A DNA stretch of 41,831 nt, from NCBI GenBank assembly GCA_024742735.1, contig JANSXV010000010.1, positions 1-41,831 on the forward strand, given 5' to 3'. Origin of the DNA: Alphaproteobacteria bacterium (lineage in GTDB: Bacteria; Pseudomonadota; Alphaproteobacteria; Caulobacterales; Maricaulaceae). Under the pieces are notes generated by a model that saw nothing but the letters and a program-made list of their open reading frames with translations, was not told the DNA's origin and made no database searches. Shown here piece by piece: positions 1 through 7,768 of the stretch. Numbering within the stretch: position 1 is the first letter of the stretch; each line of letters starts with the position of its first letter. A program made the translations under genes and the position numbers.

Positions 1-134
1 CCGAGGCAAGGCGCGAAGACCTGCCGAACTGGATCAGGCGTTACAACACCTGCCGAAGGCACTACGCTCTGAACCGACGCACGCCCCTTCAGGCCCTCGC
101 AGACATGAACAACGTCGTGAGACATCACAGCTAA
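1..134 (+). mobile_element. Right end of an IS481-like insertion sequence (partial)
   Basis: The window opens inside an insertion sequence. Its transposase reading frame runs off the left edge and stops at 132-134, and the sequence right after it reads as a glutathione S-transferase gene on the other strand. The element's end is therefore near 129-134. The outermost bases, read inward on the minus strand, begin TGTGATGTCTCACGACG, which fits a TGT...ACA-type terminus. The other end is not visible, so the terminal repeat and target duplication cannot be confirmed. The assignment to IS481 rests only on the look of the transposase C-terminus. Confidence 0.6.
3..134 (+). CDS. IS481-like transposase, C-terminal fragment
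   Basis: The open frame from position 3 gives 43 residues ending RRTPLQALADMNNVVRHHS. The block W-I-R-R-Y-N...RRHYALNRRTPLQAL resembles the 'W..YYN..RPHSALGGRTP' end of DDE integrase-type transposases of the IS481/IS3 superfamily, just after the catalytic Glu region. The protein would catalyse cut-and-paste transposition of its element. Only the C-terminus is visible; start, HTH and DDE residues lie left of the window. The stop codon TAA overlaps the presumed element/target junction (G-CTAA), so it may be supplied by the target. IS481 elements prefer CTAG-like targets, but that link is inference. Confidence 0.65.
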   Translation, partial: EARREDLPNWIRRYNTCRRHYALNRRTPLQALADMNNVVRHHS

Positions 135-750
135 CCGGCGCCGTGATCTTGCGCATGCGCTTGTGGGCGTCACGGTCGCGGATGCGATCCAGCCAGGCGT
201 GGACGGGGCTGTTCTCCTTCAGGACGCCGCGCGCCGCCGCCGCCTCCATCTGGAAGCCCATCATGATGTCGGCGGCGGTGAAATGGCCGCCGGCGAACCA
301 TTGATGAGCTGACAGGTGGGCTTCGACATAAGCCAGAACCTTGTCGCGCTCGCCGGCCATGTAGCCGGCCAGCAGGCTGTCTTCCAGGCCGGTGGCGGTC
401 AGATACGTGTTCATCAGGAAGGGCAGGAAGACCGCCCCTTCGCTGGCGTGCAGCCACTCCAGAAACGCCGAACGCTCCGGCTCGCCGGGCGCGGGATGCA
501 GCTGATGATCCGGGTCGAACGCTTCCAGCAGGTATAGCGCGATGGCGCCGCTCTCCGCCATAACGCGGCCGTCATACTCCACCAGCGGCGCCTTGCCGAG
601 CGGATGCAGCCTGGCCAGCTCCGGCGGCGCGAGACGGCTCTGCGGATCACGGGAATGGCGCTTGAGCTCATAGGAGACGTTCAGCTCCTCAAGCAGCCAG
701 ATCAGACGTTCGGATCGGGACTGGCCGAGGTGATGAAGGATGAGGGTCAT
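34..750 (-). CDS. Glutathione S-transferase, 3' end replaced by IS sequence
   Basis: A cytosolic GST: an N-terminal thioredoxin-fold domain (about residues 1-80) with LILHHLGQSRSERLIWLLEE, the cis-Pro region HPLGKAPLVEYDG and the glutathione-binding motif MAESGAIALYL, then an all-helical C-terminal domain containing FTAADIMMGFQMEAA. GSTs conjugate glutathione to electrophiles or reduce peroxides; the substrate here is unknown. Native-looking sequence lasts about 204 residues, to RDRDAHKRMRKITA. The remaining ~34 residues (cysteine- and arginine-rich) are the antisense of the inserted transposase, and the frame stops at 34. The fold may still be nearly complete because only the last helix or tail is lost. 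It starts 76 bp downstream of the AbgT-family transporter stop on the same strand and may be co-transcribed with it. Confidence 0.85.
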   Translation of the reverse strand: MTLILHHLGQSRSERLIWLLEELNVSYELKRHSRDPQSRLAPPELARLHPLGKAPLVEYDGRVMAESGAIALYLLEAFDPDHQLHPAPGEPERSAFLEWLHASEGAVFLPFLMNTYLTATGLEDSLLAGYMAGERDKVLAYVEAHLSAHQWFAGGHFTAADIMMGFQMEAAAARGVLKENSPVHAWLDRIRDRDAHKRMRKITAPVSCDVSRRCSCLRGPEGACVGSERSAFGRCCNA

Positions 751-826
751 GGCGCAAAGCCTTCCAGATTTCAGGTTCAGGGCGAGGATCGCAGGCGGGG
801 ACCAGCGGCGCCGGCGCGCAGCAAGG

Positions 827-2485
827 TCAGCCCCCGACAGCGACAGGCAGCTCGTAGGCCACCGAGGCGCCGGGGCCCAGCGGCAGGCCTAGGAACACCC
901 ACGCGACGGTCAGGATCACGCCGCTGATCATCAGCCAGACCGAGTACGGGATCATGGAGGCGGTCAGCGATCCGATGCCGAACTCGGGCACCCAGCGCTT
1001 GGCGAAGACCAGGACGAGCGGGAAGTAGACCATCAGCGGGGTGATGATGTTCGTCCCGCTATCGCCCACCCGGTAGGCGGCTGTGGCCATCTCCGGGCTG
1101 ACGCCCAGCAGCATCAGCATGGGCACCAGCACCGGCGCCATGAGCGCCCATTTGGCGCTGGCCGAGCCCACGAACAGGTTCAGAAGGCCCGCAAAGACCA
1201 CGATCAAGCCCAGGACGATGGGCAGGGGCAAACCCGACTGTTCAATGGCGTTGGCGCCGTTGACCGCCGAGATCAGGCCCAGATTGGAGATATTGAACAG
1301 CTCGACGAAATACGCCGCGAAGAAGGCCAGCACGAGGTAATAGCCCATGTCCTTCATGGCCCCGGCCATCATGTCGACCACGTCGCGATGATCCTTGATG
1401 GTCCCGGCCGCACGGCCATAAGCCACGCCGGCGAAGATGAAGAGGATCATGAAGCCGGCGACAAGGGACTGGAAGAACGGCACCAGCGCCACGGCGACGT
1501 TGGCTTCGGGATCCAGAAGCGCGGCCTCATCGAAAAGCGGCGCGTCGCCGCGATAGATGGAGAGGTCCGTGCCCGGGATCCAGGCCAGCAGGTCGACGGT
1601 CAGGAACAGCCAGACCGCCATGACGGCCAGGCACGCCAGGCCCGCCGCGCCCAGACCCTTCTTCTGCCCCTCGGTCAGCGGGGCGCTCGGATCGTCGTCT
1701 CCGTCCGTGGAGCCGGCGACTGCCCCACCTGTCCAGGGGCCGAGGCGCGGCTCGACGATCCGGTCGGTCACGAACCAGATCACCGGCAGGAAGATGAAGG
1801 TCATCACCGCGATGAAGTACCAATTGCCCGCGATGTTCATGGTCCAGTTCGGATCGAGCGCCTGTACCGAGGCCTCGGTGATGCCGAACAGCAGCGCGTC
1901 GAGCTGACCGGGAAGCAGATTGGCGGAGAAGCCGCCTGAGACGCCTGCAAAGGCGGCCGTGATCCCTGCGATGGGATGACGGCCGGCCGCGGCGAAGATC
2001 ACGCCGGCCAGCGGGATCAGCACCACATAGGCCGCATCCGCAGCCAGATTGCCCATCATGGCCGCCAGGGCGACCGCCGGGGTCAGCAGGAAGCGCGGCG
2101 CGTCGGACACCGCAGCGCGCATCGCCGTGCCGAACAGGCCGGCGCGTTCGGCCACGCCGGCGCCCAGCATCACTACCAGCACATAGCCCAGCGGGTGGAA
2201 GCCGGTGAAGATTTCCGGCATCTCCACGAGCAGATGGCGCAGGCTCTCCGGCGCGAGCGCGCTGACGGCGTTCACGATGTCGGGATTCCCGTCAGCGTCG
2301 AGGCGCGTGGGATGCTCCACCGAGATCTGCGCGAAGGCCGCGATCGTGGAGACGATCGCCATGATGATGATCAGGTAGAAGAAGATGAAGGCCGGGTCCG
2401 GCAGCTTGTTGCCCGCCCGCTCGACCAGGCCGAGAATGCCCTTCTGGTGTTCGACCGCACCAGACGTGTTGTTCTGTTCGCTCAT
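827..2485 (-). CDS. AbgT-family inner-membrane transporter
   Basis: A 552-residue polytopic membrane protein of the AbgT family, whose members include E. coli AbgT (p-aminobenzoyl-glutamate uptake) and Neisseria MtrF (linked to hydrophobic drug and sulfonamide export). A soluble N-terminus (SEQNNTSGAVEHQKGILGL) precedes helix 1 (FIFFYLIIIMAIVSTIAAF). Family hallmarks are VVMLGAGVAERAGLFGTAMRA, MMGNLAADAAYVVLIPLAG, a re-entrant-like GFSANLLPGQLDALL, and near the C-terminus VGSASAKWALMAPVLVPM followed by YRVGDSGTNIITPLMVYF. Length matches the family. It diverges from the DNA ligase gene with about 156 bp between starts, and a truncated GST gene lies downstream. Substrate and direction of transport cannot be read from the sequence. 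Confidence 0.93.
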   Translation of the reverse strand: MSEQNNTSGAVEHQKGILGLVERAGNKLPDPAFIFFYLIIIMAIVSTIAAFAQISVEHPTRLDADGNPDIVNAVSALAPESLRHLLVEMPEIFTGFHPLGYVLVVMLGAGVAERAGLFGTAMRAAVSDAPRFLLTPAVALAAMMGNLAADAAYVVLIPLAGVIFAAAGRHPIAGITAAFAGVSGGFSANLLPGQLDALLFGITEASVQALDPNWTMNIAGNWYFIAVMTFIFLPVIWFVTDRIVEPRLGPWTGGAVAGSTDGDDDPSAPLTEGQKKGLGAAGLACLAVMAVWLFLTVDLLAWIPGTDLSIYRGDAPLFDEAALLDPEANVAVALVPFFQSLVAGFMILFIFAGVAYGRAAGTIKDHRDVVDMMAGAMKDMGYYLVLAFFAAYFVELFNISNLGLISAVNGANAIEQSGLPLPIVLGLIVVFAGLLNLFVGSASAKWALMAPVLVPMLMLLGVSPEMATAAYRVGDSGTNIITPLMVYFPLVLVFAKRWVPEFGIGSLTASMIPYSVWLMISGVILTVAWVFLGLPLGPGASVAYELPVAVGG

Positions 2486-2641
2486 AGCGCTCCCCGAAGC
2501 TGTGTCGCCGCCGCCAAGTCCCTCCCGGCGCGGCCGACTGCTTGTCTGGGCCTAGGGTTAGCGCGTGTGACCGGGTTGGAAAACCCGCCGCGCGCAACGG
2601 AAGGGGCGGACTTAGCGCCGCGAGCGCCTAGATTACCCGCC

Positions 2642-4258
2642 ATGGAACGCTTCGCCGCCCTGCTTGACCGGTTGTCGCTGACGCCCCAGCGCAATGCGAA
2701 ACTGACCCTGCTCGCCGAGCATTTCGCTACAGTGCCCGATCCCGAGCGGGGCCTGGCACTGGCGGCGATCACTGGCGGGCTGGACTTCAAGGGGGCCAAG
2801 GCCGGCGCGATCCGGCAGCTGGCCTCGGCCCGCGTCGATCCGGTTCTGTTTGAACTGAGCTATGACTATGTCGGCGATCTGGCTGAAACCACAGCCCTGA
2901 TCTGGCCGGCCCGCCATGGCGCGAACCACAGACCGGACCTGTCAGAAGTGATCGAGGGCCTGCAGACAGCAACACGCGCCGAAGCCCCGGCCCTGATCGA
3001 GTTCTGGCTGGATGCGCTTGATCCCACAGGACGCTGGGCGTTGCTCAAGCTGGTCACCGGCGGGTTGCGCATCGGCGTTTCCGCGCGGCTGGCCAAGACC
3101 GCACTGGCGAAATTCGGCGATGTGAACGTTACCGAGATCGAGGAGCTCTGGCACGGTCTGGAGCCGCCCTACGAGGACCTGTTCGCCTGGCTTGAAGGGC
3201 GGGCCGACAAGCCGGTCAGCGCGGCCAAGGCGCCGTTTCGCCCGGTCATGCTGGCCAACCCCATCGAAGACAGCGACCTGAAGAAGCTCGACCCGGCCGA
3301 CTACGCTGCGGAGTGGAAATGGGACGGCATCCGCATCCAGGCGGTCAGCGAAGGCGGGGTGCGCCGGCTCTACACGCGTACGGGCGACGACATCTCCCAC
3401 ACCTTCCCCGACGTGCTGGCTGCGCTGGAGTTTGAAGGCGCCATCGACGGTGAACTTCTGGTCAGTGACGGCGTAGGCGGCGTCGCGCCCTTCGCCGACC
3501 TCCAACAGCGCCTGAACCGCAAGACGGTCTCGAAAAAGCTGATGGAGAAGCACCCCGCCTTCATCCGCGCCTATGACCTGCTGGTCCACGGCGAGACCGA
3601 TGTGCGCCGCCAGCCCCTGAAGCAACGTCGGGAACGGCTGGAGCGGTTTGTCGCCGAGGCCGGTGAACGCATTGACCTCTCCGAGCTGGTCACCGTGGAG
3701 AGCTTCGCTCAGCTGGAGGCCTTGCGCGCTGATCCGCCCCACGCTCACGCCGAAGGGCTCATGCTCAAACGCTGGGACAGCGCCTACACGCCGGGCCGGC
3801 CCAAGGGGCCGTGGTTCAAGTGGAAGCGCGACCCGTTCCTGGTGGACGCTGTTCTGATGTACGCCCAGCGCGGACACGGCAAGCGCTCCAGCTTCTATTC
3901 CGACTACACGTTCGGCGTCTGGCGCGAGGGTGAGGCCGGGACCGAGCTGGTGCCTGTCGGCAAGGCCTATTTCGGCTTCACAGACGCCGAGCTGAAGCAG
4001 ATCGACAAGTTCGTGCGCGAGCACACCGTCGAACGCTTCGGCCCGGTGCGCTCGGTCAGGGCGCAGCCCGATCTCGGGCTCGTGCTGGAGATCGCGTTTG
4101 AGGGCCTCCAGCGCTCCCCCCGCCACAAGTCAGGCCTCGCCATGCGCTTTCCCCGCGTGCACCGCATCCGGTGGGACAAGCCGGCCGGCGAGGCCGACCG
4201 GATCGAGGCGCTGGAGACCCTGCTTGCAGAACGGTTCGACGCGCGCGCGAAGCGGTGA
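2642..4258 (+). CDS. ATP-dependent DNA ligase
   Basis: A 538-residue ligase that seals nicks in duplex DNA through a lysyl-AMP intermediate, probably in repair, since NAD-dependent LigA normally does replication. It has an N-terminal DNA-binding domain (residues ~1-200), the adenylation domain with motif I K226-W-D-G-I-R, DGEL (motif III), E371-G-L-M-L-K-R (motif IV) and motif V around K393-W-K395, then a C-terminal OB fold. The frame is open far upstream, but the upstream part overlaps the divergent transporter gene and the ligase-like sequence begins at MERFAALLDRL. There is no clear Shine-Dalgarno; a TAGATT box lies about 7 nt before the ATG, so the mRNA may be leaderless. The exonuclease, helicase and PdeM partners often found next to alphaproteobacterial ligases of this class are absent. 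Confidence 0.95.
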   Translation: MERFAALLDRLSLTPQRNAKLTLLAEHFATVPDPERGLALAAITGGLDFKGAKAGAIRQLASARVDPVLFELSYDYVGDLAETTALIWPARHGANHRPDLSEVIEGLQTATRAEAPALIEFWLDALDPTGRWALLKLVTGGLRIGVSARLAKTALAKFGDVNVTEIEELWHGLEPPYEDLFAWLEGRADKPVSAAKAPFRPVMLANPIEDSDLKKLDPADYAAEWKWDGIRIQAVSEGGVRRLYTRTGDDISHTFPDVLAALEFEGAIDGELLVSDGVGGVAPFADLQQRLNRKTVSKKLMEKHPAFIRAYDLLVHGETDVRRQPLKQRRERLERFVAEAGERIDLSELVTVESFAQLEALRADPPHAHAEGLMLKRWDSAYTPGRPKGPWFKWKRDPFLVDAVLMYAQRGHGKRSSFYSDYTFGVWREGEAGTELVPVGKAYFGFTDAELKQIDKFVREHTVERFGPVRSVRAQPDLGLVLEIAFEGLQRSPRHKSGLAMRFPRVHRIRWDKPAGEADRIEALETLLAERFDARAKR

Positions 4259-4300
4259 TATCAGACCGGAATACGTCCATTTCGGCTGGGATTCACCACG

Positions 4301-5158
4301 ATGAACCTTGATTCCATCACCCTCGCCGCCGCCGGCGGGACCTTCGACATCGAGCAGATCACGAATTTCCTGACCACGGTCGGCCTTCAGGCCGCCATCA
4401 ATGTCGGCATGGCCGCGCTGATCCTGATTGTCGGCTTCATGATCGCCGGCGCCGTGGCCCGAACCATCCAGCGCATGCCGGAACACAATGCGCGCTTCGA
4501 CCAGACCCTGGCGAACTTCTTCGCTTCTCTTGCAAAGTGGGGCATCCGCGCGGTCGTGATCATCGCGGTGCTGACCCGGTTCGGCGTTGAAACGACTTCG
4601 CTGGTCGCCGCCCTCGGCGCACTGACGCTGGCCATCGGCCTTGCCCTCCAGGGCACGCTGTCCAACGTGGCGGCTGGCGTGATGATCGTCTTCTTCCGGC
4701 CCTACAAGATCGGCGACTACGTCGAGGTCGCGGGACAGGCCGGCACCGTCAAGGCCGTGACGCTGTTCTATACCGAGATGAACACGCCTGATAACAAGCA
4801 GATCATCGTTCCGAACGGCCAGGCGTGGGGTGACGTCATCACCAACTACTCCGCCTACCCCACACGGCGCTGCGACTTCACCTTCTCCGCCGCCTATGAC
4901 GACGACATCGAAAAGGTGCAGGGCGTTCTCAGGGCCGTGTTCGAAGCGGACGAGCGTGTCCTGAAGGACCCGGCCCTGTTCGTGGAAGTCAAGGCCCACG
5001 GCGCGTCCAGCGTCGACTATGCCGTGCGCGCCTGGTGCAACGCCGGAGACTATTGGGGCCTGCATTTCGACATGAACAAGCGGGTCAAGATCGCCTTCGA
5101 CGAGGCCGGCATCGAGATCCCCTACCCTCACCAGGTGGAAATCCAGAAAAAGGGCTGA
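4301..5158 (+). CDS. MscS-family mechanosensitive channel
   Basis: A 285-residue small-conductance mechanosensitive channel, which opens under membrane tension to release solutes on hypo-osmotic shock. Three helices are visible: TM1 (AAINVGMAALILIVGFMIAG), TM2 (WGIRAVVIIAVLTRF) and the pore-lining TM3 LGALTLAIGLALQGTLSNVA, followed by the signature GVMIVFFRPYKIGDYVEV. The beta domain (GTVKAVTLFYTEMNTPDNKQIIVPNG) and the C-terminal alpha/beta vestibule are complete, ending QVEIQKKG. Length is the same as E. coli MscS (286). It starts 42 bp after the ligase stop and is followed after 45 bp by a small membrane protein, so the three may share transcription. Confidence 0.96.
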   Translation: MNLDSITLAAAGGTFDIEQITNFLTTVGLQAAINVGMAALILIVGFMIAGAVARTIQRMPEHNARFDQTLANFFASLAKWGIRAVVIIAVLTRFGVETTSLVAALGALTLAIGLALQGTLSNVAAGVMIVFFRPYKIGDYVEVAGQAGTVKAVTLFYTEMNTPDNKQIIVPNGQAWGDVITNYSAYPTRRCDFTFSAAYDDDIEKVQGVLRAVFEADERVLKDPALFVEVKAHGASSVDYAVRAWCNAGDYWGLHFDMNKRVKIAFDEAGIEIPYPHQVEIQKKG

Positions 5159-5203
5159 GCGGGCGCCACACGCCTGCCCCATTCACCCTGAAGGATCATG
5201 CCC

Positions 5204-5518
5204 ATGAGCCAGGATCAGAACACCCAAGCCAAGTCGGACAAGCCCTTCCTCCAGCGCCTGCTGGCGGTGCGGCCGAGCGATCTGGTGATCATCTTCTTCC
5301 TGTGCGTGCTCGTGGGCATGATCCTGGCGCTTCTGAACGTCGACCCGGCCCGGCTCTGGGTCGACTTCTTCGGCGCCGTGGCCGACGCCTGGACCTCGTT
5401 CTTCGAAAATATCGGCGACGCACTGGGCTGGGCGCTCCAGTACTTCTTCCTGGGCGCGATCATCATCATCCCGATCTGGATCGTCTGGCGGCTCATCAAG
5501 GCCTTGTCGAAGACTTAG
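5204..5518 (+). CDS. Small two-helix membrane protein (DUF6460-like)
   Basis: A 104-residue protein with a charged N-terminus, a first membrane helix (DLVIIFFLCVLVGMILALL), an amphipathic middle (ARLWVDFFGAVADAWTSFF) and a second helix (YFFLGAIIIIPIWIVWRLI). It resembles small alphaproteobacterial membrane proteins grouped as DUF6460; that assignment is from memory of the pattern and no function is known. I chose the second ATG because AAGGA at 5191-5195 sits 8 nt upstream of it but only 2 nt before the alternative ATG at 5198. It follows the MscS gene closely, and its compact basic-tailed helices suggest an inner-membrane location. Confidence 0.75.
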   Translation: MSQDQNTQAKSDKPFLQRLLAVRPSDLVIIFFLCVLVGMILALLNVDPARLWVDFFGAVADAWTSFFENIGDALGWALQYFFLGAIIIIPIWIVWRLIKALSKT

Positions 5519-5624
5519 CGCCCGCCGACTGCGTTCCGGCGCTGTTAACCTTGATTCCCACAATCGCCTGCATTCAGGCGTGATCCGGGCTACGACGCTT
5601 GCCTGATGCAAGGGTGGTGAAGCC

Positions 5625-6428
5625 ATGGATGGCGACCTGATCGAGCTTGATGTGAAGCGGCGCACGCGCGACTGGCGCGAGCGTCCGCTCATCGTGCTCG
5701 ACGCGGTGCGCTTCACCCGCAATCTGACCCTGGACATGCTGCGCCACGCCGGCGCGCGCCGTCTGAACACCGCCAGCAACGCGAAGGCGGCCTCCTGGAT
5801 GGTGCGCGAGAGCCGCGACGCGATCCTGATCGCCGACTGGCGCGACAGCTTCCAGACCGGCCCAGGCCTGATCCGGTCCCTGCGCCGCGGGTCCGGTCCG
5901 GAACGGCACGTTCCGGCCCTTGTCCTGAGCGACCGGCGCGGCGTGGTGGAGATCGAGGATGCGCGGGACGCTGGCGTCAGCGCCATCGCTGTGCGCCCGA
6001 TCCCGACGCAGGCCTTCATCGACCGGCTGGGCGAGATCACCACGCACCCGCGCCGCTTCATCGAAACCGCCCGCTTCTCCGGCCCGGACCGCAGAACGCC
6101 GCGCCCACGCACGCATGACCCGGACTACAAGCGCGGCGCGGATGTGGTAGCCGGGCGGACCACCGAGCTGGACGCGGCCCGCGCCCAGGCCCGGGCCATC
6201 ATCTTTGAAAAGCTGCGCCGCAACGACCCGCTGGCCGCGCGCGTGGGCCGCTCCATGGAGCGCTTCCTGTCGGCCATGGACCGGATCGACGAGAAGAGCG
6301 CGGAGATCATCGAGCTGCACCGCATGACGCTGGGCAAGCTGGACGACCATCGTGGCGCGGAGATGAATGTGCGCCTGGACATCGTCGCCGGCCTGGAACG
6401 CCTGGTGGAGCGGCGCACCGCCGCCTGA
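5625..6428 (+). CDS. Receiver-domain (CheY-like) protein with a coiled C-terminus
   Basis: A 267-residue protein with a divergent response-regulator receiver fold at residues ~20-135. D71 at the end of ILIADW is the expected phospho-acceptor, S102 in ALVLSD occupies the Thr/Ser switch position, and R124-P125 replaces the usual conserved Lys-Pro. The acidic pair at the end of beta-1 is reduced to LIVLD (D26). Residues ~175-267 are helical and charged, without a recognisable DNA-binding or enzymatic output domain. It may be a single-domain-type signalling adaptor or a scaffold. The leader holds a CGCCTG-CATT-CAGGCG hairpin at 5565-5580 and a TTAACC box (5545-5550) reminiscent of a CtrA half-site, but one half-site is weak evidence. 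Confidence 0.75.
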   Translation: MDGDLIELDVKRRTRDWRERPLIVLDAVRFTRNLTLDMLRHAGARRLNTASNAKAASWMVRESRDAILIADWRDSFQTGPGLIRSLRRGSGPERHVPALVLSDRRGVVEIEDARDAGVSAIAVRPIPTQAFIDRLGEITTHPRRFIETARFSGPDRRTPRPRTHDPDYKRGADVVAGRTTELDAARAQARAIIFEKLRRNDPLAARVGRSMERFLSAMDRIDEKSAEIIELHRMTLGKLDDHRGAEMNVRLDIVAGLERLVERRTAA

Positions 6429-6469
6429 GCGGCTTTTCACGCCGCAGCGCAACGCGTACAAGACCGGCC

Positions 6470-7006
6470 ATGAGCGAAGACCTTCAGGCCCGTCTCGACC
6501 AGCTCGCCCCGCTGCTGGTCGAGGGCAGCCCCCACGCCGTCGATCTGGGTTTCAAGCTGGAGGCGATCCGCCCCGGCGAAGCAGTCGTGCGCGCGCCCTA
6601 TCGCGAAGACCTGATCGGCGATCCCGAAACCGGCGTCATGCACGGCGGCGTCGTCACGGCTCTGCTCGATCATGCCTCGGGCACCGCCGGCTTCGCAGGC
6701 CTTGGCGGGACCCAGGCTCTGGCCACGCTGGACCTGCGCCTGGATTACATGCGCCCCGCCACGCCGGGCCGTGACGTCATCGCGGAAGCGCGCACCATCA
6801 AGGTCTCCGGCCTGATCGCGTTCGTCGAAGCCGTCGCCCATGACGGCGACCGGGACGATCCGGTGGCCACAGCCCATGCCGCCTTCATGGTCAACAAGGT
6901 CAGCCAGGACGCCGCCGAGAAAGTCCGCGCCAACGTGGAGGCCGGCATCGAACGCGGCGAAACGCCGATCTCCAGACTGCCGGACTCCAGCCGGGGGACG
7001 TCGTGA
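6470..7006 (+). CDS. PaaI-type hot-dog thioesterase
   Basis: A 178-residue single hot-dog-fold acyl-CoA thioesterase of the PaaI/YdiI group, predicted to hydrolyse acyl- or aryl-CoA thioesters in the cytosol. The signature MHGGVVTALLDHASGTAG carries the H-G-G loop and the helix with the catalytic Asp. LDLRLDYMRPATPGRDVIAEA is the typical central strand pair, and VATAHAAFMV is the last strand. The C-terminus (VEAGIERGETPISRLPDSS) is a tail beyond the usual ~140 residues. It is directly coupled to a second hot-dog gene by a one-base stop/start overlap. The pair may form a heteromer or cover different substrates. There is no Shine-Dalgarno; GTACAAG about 10 nt upstream could be a -10 element of a leaderless transcript. 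Confidence 0.92.
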   Translation: MSEDLQARLDQLAPLLVEGSPHAVDLGFKLEAIRPGEAVVRAPYREDLIGDPETGVMHGGVVTALLDHASGTAGFAGLGGTQALATLDLRLDYMRPATPGRDVIAEARTIKVSGLIAFVEAVAHDGDRDDPVATAHAAFMVNKVSQDAAEKVRANVEAGIERGETPISRLPDSSRGTS

Positions 7007-7410
7007 TGGAAGACCGCCTCGCGCCGCTTTTCGCCAGTCCCTACGTGAAGCGCCTGGGGGTGCGTTATGACGGCCATGGCGATGAATTGACCTGTATCCT
7101 GCCCTACGCCGATACGCTGGTGGGCAATCCGCTGATCCCGGCCCTGCATGGCGGGGCGATCGGCGCCTTCATGGAGATCACGGCCTCGGCCGGTCTCATG
7201 GCCGCCAGCGAGCTGGCCGCTCTTCCCAAGCCCATCGACGTGGCCGTGGACTATCTTCGCCCCGCCCGGCCCCAAGACGTCTACGCCCGCGCGGCGATCA
7301 CGCGCCAGGGCTCCCGCGTCGCCAATGTGCGCGTGGAGGCCTGGCAGGACCGTCGCGGCGCGCCCATCGCGACCCTGCACGGACACTTCCTGGTCAAGCC
7401 GGCGGGTTGA
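7006..7410 (+). CDS. Second PaaI-type hot-dog thioesterase
   Basis: A 134-residue hot-dog thioesterase with ALHGGAIGAFMEITASAGLMAA (active-site loop and helix, with Glu where the upstream paralogue has Asp), IDVAVDYLRPARPQDVYARA and a closing strand IATLHGHFLVKPAG. The ATG overlaps the preceding stop as TGATG, which implies translational coupling. GGGGGA at 6993-6998 lies 7 nt before it, so I prefer this start over the in-frame GTG at 7003. Both proteins of the pair share the fold but are clearly diverged, so this is an old duplication. The substrate is unknown. Confidence 0.92.
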   Translation: MEDRLAPLFASPYVKRLGVRYDGHGDELTCILPYADTLVGNPLIPALHGGAIGAFMEITASAGLMAASELAALPKPIDVAVDYLRPARPQDVYARAAITRQGSRVANVRVEAWQDRRGAPIATLHGHFLVKPAG

Positions 7411-7437
7411 GGCGCGAGGCGAGCTCGTATTTGAGCT

Positions 7438-7692
7438 TTAGACGTTGCCGAGACTAAGCGCCGCCACAAGGGCGGATACCCCTCGCCCGAGTGAACGAGG
7501 CGCAAAGAATGCGATCGCAAACGCGATGCACCCCGAAGCAACACATCCGAGCAGCGCTGCCGGCGCCAGCCCAAGCCCCAACTGCAACGAGCCCGCGCCG
7601 GCAAGAATCCCCCCTGCAATGACGAGCACGATCAAGCTGGTACCGACCACCAACTCGCGCACGGGAACCTTGGACTTTTCATCGTCTTGCAT
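7438..7692 (-). CDS. Small hypothetical membrane protein
   Basis: An 84-residue protein: a hydrophilic N-terminus (MQDDEKSKVPVRE), a first membrane helix (LVVGTSLIVLVIAGGILAG), and a second hydrophobic stretch (PAALLGCVASGCIAFAIAFF) ending in RSLGRGVSALVAALSLGNV. I do not recognise the family. It is convergent with the thioesterase pair (27-bp gap) and divergent from glyQ (76 bp). The local base composition is visibly less GC-rich than its neighbours and no good ribosome-binding site precedes the ATG. It could be a recently acquired or orphan gene; a spurious ORF is possible but the well-formed helices argue against it. Confidence 0.55.
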   Translation of the reverse strand: MQDDEKSKVPVRELVVGTSLIVLVIAGGILAGAGSLQLGLGLAPAALLGCVASGCIAFAIAFFAPRSLGRGVSALVAALSLGNV

Positions 7693-7768
7693 GTAGAGGC
7701 CCGTGCTTGAACGCGTCAGGCGGCAAGCCTAGCGTCAGGACTCACATCGCGCACTACTGGAACTTGAT

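Noticed and set aside
1976-2641. Upstream extension of the ligase frame by 222 codons
   Set aside because: It overlaps the transporter gene in antisense, has no ligase similarity, and the family N-terminus starts at 2642.
5545-5580. TTAACC box and small hairpin before the receiver-domain gene as a CtrA-controlled promoter
   Set aside because: Only one half-site is present and the hairpin is short; insufficient for a CtrA call.
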